Below, piece by piece: positions 1 through 6,736 of a DNA stretch of 36,293 bases (within the stretch, counting starts at the first letter, position 1; each line of letters starts with the position of its first letter). Where the stretch lies: assembly GCA_002327965.1 (NCBI GenBank), contig DCVB01000090.1, positions 1 through 36,293 of the forward strand. Direction: 5' to 3'. Source of the DNA: Candidatus Aminicenantes bacterium UBA2199 (GTDB lineage: Bacteria; Acidobacteriota; Aminicenantia; UBA2199). Below the pieces are notes generated by a model. It worked only from the letters and a program-made list of their open reading frames with translations, was not told the origin of the DNA and ran no database searches. Both the position numbers and the translations under genes were made by a program.

Positions 1-394
1 CGACCATGAAGCTGGCGGCCAGGTCGATGCCGTGTTCCCTGGCCGCCTGCAGCAGCATGCCCGGCGCCGGCTTGCGCAGCGGGCTCTCCTGCCGGTAGGC
101 GGGAAGTACGGCGTCGGCCAGGAACGGGCAATGATAGAACGCGGCGATCTCGGCCCCCTGGTCCGCGAAATGCTCCCGCAGCCCGCGGTGCAGGGCGAGC
201 ACCTGTTCCTCGCTGCAGATGCCGCGGGCCACGGCCGACTGGTTGCTGACCACGATGACGCGGTAGCCGGCGCGGTTCAGCCGGCGCACGGCGGCGGCGG
301 CGAAAGGAAAGACCCGGGCCTGGGAGAGCTCGCAGATGTAGCCGCGGTTTTCGATCAGCGTCCCGTCGCGGTCGAGGAAGACGGCCCGGATCAT
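1..394 (-). CDS. gmhB: HAD-IIIA phosphatase, GmhB-like (partial, 3' end outside window)
   Basis: Reading the minus strand from ATG at 394 gives an open frame to the window edge (131 codons). The N-terminus carries the HAD nucleophile motif FLDRDGTLIE (residues 6-15) and motif II VVSNQSAVARG, then RKPAPGM, the order seen in D-glycero-D-manno-heptose 1,7-bisphosphate 7-phosphatase. That enzyme removes the C7 phosphate in ADP-heptose synthesis for the LPS core. Its ATG overlaps the TGA of waaF (391-394), so the two are translationally coupled, and the heptosyltransferase neighbour supports the role. Oddity: the Cys/His zinc loop of classical GmhB is mostly missing here (HCPF, then ESPLRKP instead of a CxC pair), so this is a zinc-less variant or a related histidinol-phosphatase-type HAD enzyme. 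The family is clear; the exact substrate is inferred. Confidence 0.8.
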   Translation of the reverse strand, partial: MIRAVFLDRDGTLIENRGYICELSQARVFPFAAAAVRRLNRAGYRVIVVSNQSAVARGICSEEQVLALHRGLREHFADQGAEIAAFYHCPFLADAVLPAYRQESPLRKPAPGMLLQAAREHGIDLAASFMV

Positions 395-1407
395 TCCGTC
401 CCCCGCCACAGCTCGGTCGCCGCCGCCAGGACCTCGTCGACGCCGACGGCGGTCATGCAGCGATGGTCAGCGGGACATTCGCGCCGGCGGCATGGGGCGC
501 ATTCGACCGGGTGGTGCAGCAGCCGGAAACGGCCGGCGAGCGGAGCGGTGCGGCCGGGCTCGGTGGGGCCGAACACGGCGACCAGCGGCACGGAGAGGGC
601 GGCCGCCGCGTGCATCAGCCCCGAGTCGTTGCCGACGAACAGCCGGCAGCGCGACAGCACGGCAAGGGAGCGGCGCAGGTCGAGCGCGCCGGCCAGGTTG
701 AGCACGCTCCCGGGCAGCCCGTCCGCGATGGCGGCGATCCGCTCCCGCTCCGATCCTCCGCCCAGCAGCAGTACGGCGGCTTCGGGAAATTTCTCCAGCC
801 AGCGGCGGATGACCTCGCGGAAGCGGTCGGGGAGCCAGGCCTTGGCGCTGCCGAAAGCCGCGGTCGGGGATACGGCCAGCAGCGGCCGTTCGCTGGAGAT
901 TCCCTTTTCCCGCAGCCAGTCCGCCGCCCGTTCCTTCTCCTCGGCGCTGATGACCAGGACGGCCGGAAAGGACCGGTCCGAGCTCTTTGCCGCCAGGTGG
1001 CCGATGATGTTCAGATAATAATGCTGATGATGGCCGCCGGCGGGAGGCGGCGGCACCCGGTCACGGAGCAGGAATCCGCGGCCGTCGCGGGCATAGCCGG
1101 CCAGGGAACGGATGCCGGCCAGGCGGAAGAACAGGGCGGAAGAAAAGGAGTTGGTGAACAGGATGCCGCGCTGGAATCCCCTGTGCCTGAATTCCCCGAT
1201 GGCGGCGGCGATCGAGCGGGGGGTCCAGCGGTCGGGCAGGGGGAGGATCTCGTCGATCTCCGGGATGTTCAGGAACAGGTCGGCCAGGTAGCGCTTGGCC
1301 GCCACGGCCAGGCGCTCGTCGGGGAAACTGGACTTGAAAGCCCGGATGGCGGGCAGGCACATGATCCCGTCGCCGATCCAGTTCGGCGAGCGGATGACGG
1401 TGCTCAT
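391..1407 (-). CDS. waaF: ADP-heptose:LPS heptosyltransferase II
   Basis: 338 aa, close to the usual WaaF length. This GT9 glycosyltransferase adds the second L,D-heptose to the LPS inner core on the cytoplasmic face of the inner membrane, using ADP-heptose. Visible signatures are the N-terminal RSPNWIGDGIMCLPAIRA, the mid-protein LLLGGGSERE, and the C-terminal nucleotide-sugar site FVGNDSGLMHAAAAL followed by AVFGPTEPGRTAPL. A Cys-rich stretch (CAPCRRRECPADHRC) follows, as in many WaaF proteins. The start ATG lies 14 nt after the rpoZ stop and the stop overlaps the gmhB-like start, so all three genes read as one operon from the rpoZ promoter. No strong ribosome site precedes it, which fits coupling to rpoZ translation. 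WaaC/WaaQ are the alternatives; the NWIGD motif favours WaaF. Confidence 0.9.
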   Translation of the reverse strand: MSTVIRSPNWIGDGIMCLPAIRAFKSSFPDERLAVAAKRYLADLFLNIPEIDEILPLPDRWTPRSIAAAIGEFRHRGFQRGILFTNSFSSALFFRLAGIRSLAGYARDGRGFLLRDRVPPPPAGGHHQHYYLNIIGHLAAKSSDRSFPAVLVISAEEKERAADWLREKGISSERPLLAVSPTAAFGSAKAWLPDRFREVIRRWLEKFPEAAVLLLGGGSERERIAAIADGLPGSVLNLAGALDLRRSLAVLSRCRLFVGNDSGLMHAAAALSVPLVAVFGPTEPGRTAPLAGRFRLLHHPVECAPCRRRECPADHRCMTAVGVDEVLAAATELWRGTE

Positions 1408-1421
1408 TCCGGAACGCGGGG

Positions 1422-1739
1422 TCAGGAGTCGCTTTCGGCCTCGGCTTCCTCTTCCCCGTCTTCCTCGCCGCCGAGATCGGATTCAATGTCGGCATCCTCG
1501 CCGGCGGCGGCGGCCTCGGTCCCGGCCTCGCCCTCGGCCTGCCGCGTGAAGAAGCTGTCTTCCTCGTCGAGCACGTCGAAGTTTATCTTTCCCTGCCGGA
1601 ATTCTTCCATGGCCACGGTCAGGGTGTTGTCGCTCTTGATCTCCACTTTCCTGCGGGCGCCGCCGATCAATTGCTTGGCGCGGCGGGCGACCAGGATGGC
1701 CAGCCTAAACTTGCTGTCGATGCCGTTTAATGTTTGCAA
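1422..1739 (-). CDS. rpoZ: DNA-directed RNA polymerase omega subunit with acidic tail
   Basis: 105 aa. Omega folds against the beta' subunit and assists RNA polymerase assembly. The conserved core is residues 8-57, including SKFRLAILVARRAKQL and the later NTLTVAMEEFRQGKI segment. The start is TTG at 1739, chosen because a GGAGGA ribosome site (1744-1749 on this strand) sits 4 nt upstream and the core begins right after it. A strong promoter (1761-1789) drives the gene. Oddity: after the core there is a tail of roughly 40 residues that is almost entirely Ala, Gly, Glu, Asp and Ser, longer and more acidic than in a typical omega. It leads an operon with waaF and the gmhB-like gene rather than lying next to gmk. 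Confidence 0.9.
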   Translation of the reverse strand: MQTLNGIDSKFRLAILVARRAKQLIGGARRKVEIKSDNTLTVAMEEFRQGKINFDVLDEEDSFFTRQAEGEAGTEAAAAGEDADIESDLGGEEDGEEEAEAESDS

Positions 1740-1760
1740 GGATTCCTCCGAAGAATATCG

Positions 1761-1789
1761 ATTATAACAGAGAAGAAGGCGGGACGCAA
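1761..1789 (-). promoter_or_regulatory. Sigma70-type promoter of rpoZ-waaF-gmhB
   Basis: On the minus strand, -35 TTGCGT (1789-1784), a 17-bp spacer and a perfect -10 TATAAT (1766-1761). The rpoZ start follows 21 nt downstream with a good ribosome site between. Confidence 0.8.
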
Positions 1790-1831
1790 CTGCCGGGAAC
1801 GGTCATGCGCCTGGCGCCGGCCGCCCGGCTC

Positions 1832-1860
1832 TTGAAATGAACGGGGTTTTAAACTAAAAT
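1832..1860 (+). promoter_or_regulatory. Sigma70-type promoter, predicted leaderless
   Basis: -35 TTGAAA (1832-1837), 17-bp spacer, -10 TAAAAT (1855-1860). Only 7 nt separate the -10 from the ATG at 1868, where transcription would be expected to begin. No Shine-Dalgarno lies between, so the mRNA is probably leaderless. It is divergent from the rpoZ promoter, about 40 bp away. Confidence 0.7.
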
Positions 1861-1867
1861 CACCTTG

Positions 1868-3673
1868 ATGAACAATCCCAAACTGCCTCTGCTGCCGGCC
1901 ATCGCGTTCTTCGTGCTGACGCTGTTCGTATTCATGCCCGCTACCATCTACCTGACCAACTCCGTCGAGTTTTCCAGCGGTTTGCCCGATCTGCTGCTGG
2001 CGGGGGGCTGCCTGGCGCTGCTTTTTGCGCTGCTGCTGCGCCTGGTGTTCCTGGTCCTGCGGGCCGCAGGGCCGCGTTCCATGGAAAGGGGCGTGTCGCT
2101 GCTCTTCGTCATCGCCTTCATGCTCTGGTTCCAGGGGAATTTCCTGCTCTGGAATTACGGGCCGCTCGACGGGCGCTATATTCCCTGGGCGGCCCTGAAG
2201 CTGAACGGCTACATCGACGGCGGCCTGTGGATCGCCGCCCTGGTCGCCGCGATCGCCCTGCCGCGATTCATATCGCGCCACGCCAGGATCTCCAGCCTGG
2301 CCTTGATCCTGGTGCAGCTCGGCAACTTCGCGTTCCTTTTCGCCAGGCGCCCGGAGACGCCGAGCTTTCAGCGCTATACCGTGGACACCACGCAGAAGTA
2401 CACCTTCTCGGAGAACAGGAACCTGATCCTGGTGATCCTCGACACCTTCCAGTCCGACATATTCGCCGAGGTCATCCGCGAAGATCCGGACCTGGCCGGG
2501 GCGCTGGACGGATTCACCTTCTACCGCAACGCCCTCGGCGGCTACCCGGCCACGGAGCTTTCGGTGGCCTTGATGATGACCGGGAAATTCTACGACAACT
2601 CCCAGCCCTTCGAGCAGTGGAAGCGGGATGCCTATCTGGGAAACTCCCTGCCCCGGGTGCTGAGATCGTCCGGCTGGCAGGTCGATATCTACCCCGATGT
2701 GAGCTACAGCCTGTACTATTCCGACGAGATCGCGTCCAACTTCATCCAGGGGGTCGACTGGCGCGAAAGGGCGCTGGACGTCGTCGAGATCTACGACCTG
2801 ACCCTGTTCCGCTGCCTGCCCCATTTCCTGAAACCCTTCGTGTACAACAACCAGGCCTGGCTGTTCAAGCCCCGCTGCCGGCGGTTCATCCTCCAGCCGG
2901 GGCCGAAAAAGATCCACTCGACGAGAGTGACGCCCACCGCGAGGAAAAAGCCCCGGGAGCGGAACCGGCGGCTCTTTTCCCGGCGGGCGTACGTGAACAG
3001 CCCGGTGATCCGCTTTTTCGACCGCATGCTGGACGAGGGCCACGCTGCCGACATCCAGGCGGCGTTCAAGTTCTACCATCTCATGATACCGCACATCCCC
3101 CTGGTGCTCGATCGAAATCTGCAGTACCGCACCAGTGAGGTGAGCCGGGAGAATTACCGGGAATATGCCGCCGCCGCCGTCAGGCTGATGGGGATCTTCC
3201 TGGAAAATCTGAAGCAGATCGGGATCTACGACGATTCGCTGGTGGTCATCGTGGGCGACCACGGCGCCGGGCACCAGGGGCAGGCATTCCGCTGGCAGCA
3301 GGAGATGCCGACCCCCCCCGAGGCGAAGATGGTCTCCCACCCTTCACAGGTATCCGCCCTGCCGCTGGTCCTGGTCAAGCCACTGCATGCCCGAGGCGCG
3401 CTGAAGATCTCCGATGCGCCGGTTTCCCTGGGTGACATTCCGGCGACGGTTTTCGCCGATCTCGGGATGGAGGTCCCGGTGCCGGGAACTCCGATGCAGG
3501 CGCTGGACCCGGCCGCCGGCCGCCAGCGGCGCTTCATGGTCTACGCCGGCAGGGACATTTTCTCCTATTTCGGAGACATGACCGAATACATCGTGACGGG
3601 ATACGCCTGGCTGGCCGAATCGTGGCATGCTTCGGGGAAGGTCTACACCCGCCACGGCGTCAGGACGCCATGA
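1868..3673 (+). CDS. Membrane-anchored sulfatase-fold protein (LtaS/phosphoglycerol-transferase-like)
   Basis: 601 aa. The N-terminal 160 residues hold about five hydrophobic spans (near 7-30, 40-67, 76-96, 115-135, 141-160). An alkaline-phosphatase-superfamily domain follows outside the membrane. Metal-site signatures are ILDTFQSD (D192) and GDHG (463-466); MIPHIPLVLD (407-416) supplies the later His. The nucleophile would be T229 or S232 in YPATELSVALMMTG. Proteins of this layout move phosphoglycerol or phosphoethanolamine onto glycans or lipids, or cleave sulfate esters; which one applies cannot be read here. A basic stretch (337-373) is inserted before the HIPL motif. The start is ATG 1868 rather than the adjacent TTG 1865, because it sits exactly where the predicted transcript begins. 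The NamZ-like gene follows 24 nt later. Confidence 0.78.
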   Translation: MNNPKLPLLPAIAFFVLTLFVFMPATIYLTNSVEFSSGLPDLLLAGGCLALLFALLLRLVFLVLRAAGPRSMERGVSLLFVIAFMLWFQGNFLLWNYGPLDGRYIPWAALKLNGYIDGGLWIAALVAAIALPRFISRHARISSLALILVQLGNFAFLFARRPETPSFQRYTVDTTQKYTFSENRNLILVILDTFQSDIFAEVIREDPDLAGALDGFTFYRNALGGYPATELSVALMMTGKFYDNSQPFEQWKRDAYLGNSLPRVLRSSGWQVDIYPDVSYSLYYSDEIASNFIQGVDWRERALDVVEIYDLTLFRCLPHFLKPFVYNNQAWLFKPRCRRFILQPGPKKIHSTRVTPTARKKPRERNRRLFSRRAYVNSPVIRFFDRMLDEGHAADIQAAFKFYHLMIPHIPLVLDRNLQYRTSEVSRENYREYAAAAVRLMGIFLENLKQIGIYDDSLVVIVGDHGAGHQGQAFRWQQEMPTPPEAKMVSHPSQVSALPLVLVKPLHARGALKISDAPVSLGDIPATVFADLGMEVPVPGTPMQALDPAAGRQRRFMVYAGRDIFSYFGDMTEYIVTGYAWLAESWHASGKVYTRHGVRTP

Positions 3674-3697
3674 CGTTGAGCTGACCGGGGAGTGAAG

Positions 3698-4864
3698 ATG
3701 TCGTCGCCGCTGAACGGCATTGACGTCCTGCCGGGGGCCTACCGGCGGATCATCGGCAAAAGGAACATCGCCCTGGTCACCGGCAGCTCCAATATCGATT
3801 CAGGCGGACGGCCGACCTGCGATGTGGTCCGGCGCCTGGCGGGCAAACGGCTCCAGGCCATCTGGTCCCTGCAGCACGGTTTTTTCGCCGACAAGCAGGA
3901 CAACATGATCGCCTCCCCCTCGTCCTACTGGCAGGAGGGCGGGCTGGAGGTGCGCAGCCTCTATGGCGACAGCCTGCTGCCCGATGAACGATGGCTGGAG
4001 GGGATCGAGGCGCTGCTGGTCGATCCCTTCGATGTCGGCACCCGCGTCTACACGTTCGTCAACCACCTGGTCATGCTGTTGCGCTGGCTCTCCGGGCGCG
4101 GCGTCGAGGTGGTCGTCCTGGACCGCCCCAATCCGCTCAACGGCCGCGTCATCGAAGGTCCTGTCGCCCGGGCCGATCATTTCAGCATCGTCGCCCAGCT
4201 GCCCGTTCCCATGCGCCACGGCCTGACCGCCGGCGAGTTCCTTTCCTGCGCCGTGAGTTATCACGGCTTGGATGTTCCCCTGACCGTGGTCAAGGCGCAG
4301 GGCTGGTCGCGTCGGGACTGTTTTCACGGCCATTGGACCCTGCCGTCCCCCAACATGCCCTCCTTTGCAACCGCCATGGTCTATCCCGGCGCCGTGCTCC
4401 TCGAGGGGACGAACCTTTCCGAGGGCCGGGGAACGACACGGCCGTTCGAACTCGCCGGCGCGCCCTTCATCGAGCCGTTGCGCCTGGCAACTGAACTGCG
4501 GCGCTTGAAGTTGCCCGGGGTCCGCTTCGTTCCCATGTTCTTCAAACCCGAATTCAGCAAGCATGCCGGCCGGGTGTGCGGCGGCGTGCTGGTGCAGGTG
4601 CCGGACCCGGGAAGATTCCGCCCGTTCCGGGCGTATTATGAATTGATCCGCCTGGCGGCGCGGCGGTATCCCGGGAAGTTCAAGTGGCAGGCCCCGCCCT
4701 ATGAGTTCGAGTTCAAGCGCCTGCCCATCGACATGATCTGCGGCACGGCCCAGGTGCGCCGGGCCATCGACAAGGACCTTCCCTTCGCCCGAATCCGGGA
4801 CGGCATCGAGCGTGGCATTGACGCTTACTCCGAAGCGGTCCGGCCGTTCCTGCTCTACCCATGA
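3698..4864 (+). CDS. DUF1343 / NamZ-like protein (exo-beta-N-acetylmuramidase family)
   Basis: 388 aa. DUF1343 members include NamZ, which releases MurNAc from the non-reducing ends of peptidoglycan fragments. Supporting motifs are VVVLDRPNPLNG near residue 145, the paired HGFFADKQDNM and RSLYGDS segments near 60-92, and LLEGTNLSEGRGTTRPFEL near 230. Oddity: the canonical active-site segment PEHGFRG reads LQHGFFA here, with Gln in place of the catalytic Glu described for NamZ, and the usual FDIQDVG reads VDPFDVG. I see no signal peptide, so it may act in the cytoplasm. ATG 3698 is preferred over GTG 3692 because GGGGAG (3687-3692) is then correctly placed 5 nt upstream. Its TGA overlaps the tsaC start (ATGA). 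Family confident, activity uncertain. Confidence 0.8.
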   Translation: MSSPLNGIDVLPGAYRRIIGKRNIALVTGSSNIDSGGRPTCDVVRRLAGKRLQAIWSLQHGFFADKQDNMIASPSSYWQEGGLEVRSLYGDSLLPDERWLEGIEALLVDPFDVGTRVYTFVNHLVMLLRWLSGRGVEVVVLDRPNPLNGRVIEGPVARADHFSIVAQLPVPMRHGLTAGEFLSCAVSYHGLDVPLTVVKAQGWSRRDCFHGHWTLPSPNMPSFATAMVYPGAVLLEGTNLSEGRGTTRPFELAGAPFIEPLRLATELRRLKLPGVRFVPMFFKPEFSKHAGRVCGGVLVQVPDPGRFRPFRAYYELIRLAARRYPGKFKWQAPPYEFEFKRLPIDMICGTAQVRRAIDKDLPFARIRDGIERGIDAYSEAVRPFLLYP

Positions 4865-5490
4865 TCGTCATCCCTTTCGCCGCGGTCCTCGCCCCCGACA
4901 ATTTTGCGATCATCCGCGATTGCCTGCGTGCCGGCGGCGTGATCGCCTACCCCACGGACACTCTGTACGGCCTGGGCGGGAACTTCCGGTCGCTTGCCGT
5001 CCACGCGGCCATCGACCGGCTGAAAGGCAGGAGCGGCGCGCCCTACTCGGTCGCGGTCGCCGACCTGTCCATGCTGGAATCGCTCGTCGCCGAAGTTCCG
5101 GATGCCTTTCGCAAGCGCCTCCAGGGGCTGCTGCCCGGGAAGTTCACCTTCCTTTTCAGGCCGGGCCCGGCCGTCGACCCGGCCCTGCTCAGGGGGAGCG
5201 GCAAAATCGGCATCCGCATGCCGAACCTGCCGCTGCTGCCGGGATTGATCTCCGCCCTCGGCTTCCCACTGGTCAGCACCTCGGCGAACCGCAGCGGCGA
5301 AGCGCCGCTCCAGGACCCGGCGGCCATCGCCCGCGAGTTCCCCGGCCTCGACCTGCTGATCGACGGGGGATCGCTGCCGCCATCCAAAGGATCGACCGTG
5401 ATCGATGTAACCGGCGAGACGCCGCATGTCGTCCGCCGTGGCGACGACGAACAAAAAGCCCTGCCCCTGCTGCAGGGGGACGGAGGCTGA
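4861..5490 (+). CDS. tsaC: L-threonylcarbamoyladenylate synthase (TsaC/YrdC/YwlC family)
   Basis: 209 aa, the length of the single-domain TsaC form without the Sua5 C-terminal domain. It makes threonylcarbamoyl-AMP from threonine, bicarbonate and ATP for t6A37 of ANN-decoding tRNAs, in the cytoplasm. Signatures are VIAYPTDTLYGLGG (27-40), KIGIRMPN near 117, and PLVSTSANRSGE near 137-148. The ATG overlaps the stop of the DUF1343 gene, so it is cotranslated with it; no functional link between the two is obvious. The gene ends in two short GC-rich hairpins directly before the rubrerythrin promoter. Confidence 0.9.
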   Translation: MIVIPFAAVLAPDNFAIIRDCLRAGGVIAYPTDTLYGLGGNFRSLAVHAAIDRLKGRSGAPYSVAVADLSMLESLVAEVPDAFRKRLQGLLPGKFTFLFRPGPAVDPALLRGSGKIGIRMPNLPLLPGLISALGFPLVSTSANRSGEAPLQDPAAIAREFPGLDLLIDGGSLPPSKGSTVIDVTGETPHVVRRGDDEQKALPLLQGDGG

Positions 5491-5496
5491 TCCTCC
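5464..5496 (+). terminator. Weak tandem hairpins at the end of tsaC
   Basis: A 7-bp stem CCCCTGC/GCAGGGG (5464-5478) is followed by GGAGG-CTGAT-CCTCC (5482-5496), then TTGACTTTG. The T-run is poor and the first stem is inside the coding region, so termination is possible but weak. Confidence 0.3.
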
Positions 5497-5524
5497 TTGA
5501 CTTTGACGGGGAAAAAACTACAAT
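5497..5524 (+). promoter_or_regulatory. Sigma70-type promoter of rubrerythrin
   Basis: -35 TTGACT (5497-5502), 16-bp spacer, -10 TACAAT (5519-5524), with GGAGG at 5531-5535 before the ATG. It gives the rubrerythrin pair its own transcription start just after tsaC. Confidence 0.75.
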
Positions 5525-5541
5525 AGCGCTGGAGGAAAACC

Positions 5542-6126
5542 ATGAAGCAACTCAAGGGCAGCCGCACGGCCGGGAACCTGATGAAGGCCTTCGCCGGCGA
5601 ATCGCAGGCGCGGATGCGCTACACGTTCTACGCCAAGACGGCGGGCAAGGAAGGCTACAAGCAGATCGAGGAGCTGTTCCTGGAGACGGCCGAGAACGAG
5701 CGCATGCACGCCAAGCTTTTCTATAAGCCCCTGGTCGCGGCGATGGACGGCGAGCCCCTGGAGATCCAGGCCGCCTACCCCGTGGCCTTCGCCGAAACGG
5801 AGAAGAACCTCGAGTACGCCGCCGCCGGCGAGAAAGAGGAATGGTGCGCCCTCTACCCGGAGTTCGCCCGCGTCGCCGACGAGGAGGGCTTTCCCGAGGT
5901 CGCCCGCGTTTTCCGGGCCGTGGCCACGGTGGAAAAGAGGCACGAGGCGCGCTACCGCAAGCTGCTGCAGAACGTGAAGGACAAGACGGTCTTCGCCAGG
6001 CCGTGCAAGACCGCCTGGAAGTGCCGTGTCTGCGGGGCGGTCATCGAGGGCGACAAGGCCCCGGGAAAATGCCCGGTCTGCGACCATCCCCGGGAGCATT
6101 TCGAGCTCTGGGTGGAGAACTACTGA
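5542..6126 (+). CDS. rbr: Rubrerythrin
   Basis: 194 aa, full length for a classical rubrerythrin. It is a non-haem diiron NADH-linked peroxidase that detoxifies hydrogen peroxide in the cytoplasm of anaerobes and microaerophiles. The N-terminal ferritin-like four-helix domain (1-140) shows E20, the ENERMH motif (51-56) and the later EKRHEARY (131-138), which supply iron ligands. The C-terminal rubredoxin domain has Cys at 161, 164, 177 and 180 (CxxC and CPVC). GGAGG at 5531-5535 is well placed for the ATG. It is followed after 31 nt by a second ferritin-like gene, so the pair forms an oxidative-stress unit with its own promoter. Confidence 0.95.
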   Translation: MKQLKGSRTAGNLMKAFAGESQARMRYTFYAKTAGKEGYKQIEELFLETAENERMHAKLFYKPLVAAMDGEPLEIQAAYPVAFAETEKNLEYAAAGEKEEWCALYPEFARVADEEGFPEVARVFRAVATVEKRHEARYRKLLQNVKDKTVFARPCKTAWKCRVCGAVIEGDKAPGKCPVCDHPREHFELWVENY

Positions 6127-6157
6127 TCACGGCTCAGGCCGAACCAAGGAGGTCTTG

Positions 6158-6661
6158 ATGAAGGACATGAATCTGAAGAAATACGCGCTGGCCGATCTGC
6201 TGCTGGCCGCCGTGAAAAGCGAGATCGACAGCCAGGCCGTCTACACCCGGCTGGCGAAAGCGGTGAAGAACGCCTTCCTGAAGGAGCGCCTGCAGTTCCT
6301 CGCCCTCGAGGAAAACAAGCACCAGAAGTCGCTCGAGGACCTTTTCCGCCAGCGTTTTCCCGGCCAGGCCATCGCCGTTCCCGACCACCCCGTCGTGCCC
6401 TTGCCCGAGGTGCGCTTCCGCGACGAGCAGGTGCCGCTGAGCGGCATCATCGCCCAGGCCATGGACGCCGAGCAGGCGGCCCACGATTTCTACCTGCAGC
6501 TGGCCGAGCTGTTCGCCGACGACCCCGCCAGGAAGAACCTGCTGCTCTATTTTTCCATGATGGAGATGGGGCATTACAAGCTGCTCGACGTGGAAAAGAG
6601 CGGCCTGGAGCGTTTCGAGGAATACGGCGAGGAGCAGGAACTCATCCACGTCGGCCCTTGA
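6158..6661 (+). CDS. Ferritin-like diiron protein (rubrerythrin-type, no rubredoxin domain)
   Basis: 167 aa. The frame is open further upstream, but AAGGAGG (6146-6152) five nt before ATG 6158 fixes the start. The chain is helical with two E...EExxH-type halves: KSEIDSQAVY then LALEENKHQKSLE, and MDAEQAAHDFYLQLAE then MMEMGHYKLLD. These give the Glu and His ligands of a ferritin-like diiron site. It lacks the Cys pairs of rubredoxin, so electrons would have to come from elsewhere, perhaps from the rubrerythrin next door. Similar proteins are annotated as rubrerythrin or ferritin-family and their role is usually unknown; peroxide or iron handling is an inference from the context. Confidence 0.85.
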   Translation: MKDMNLKKYALADLLLAAVKSEIDSQAVYTRLAKAVKNAFLKERLQFLALEENKHQKSLEDLFRQRFPGQAIAVPDHPVVPLPEVRFRDEQVPLSGIIAQAMDAEQAAHDFYLQLAELFADDPARKNLLLYFSMMEMGHYKLLDVEKSGLERFEEYGEEQELIHVGP

Positions 6662-6736
6662 GGTGCCCGGGGAGAGTGGCCCTGATCGGTTCAGCGGTCC
6701 GCGAGCACGAAACTCCGGCTCGGGGTCGGGCCTGAA

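Noticed and set aside
1727..3340. A 537-codon minus-strand frame antisense to the sulfatase-like gene
   Set aside because: Shadow frame of the same kind; no motif, and it runs through the rpoZ promoter.
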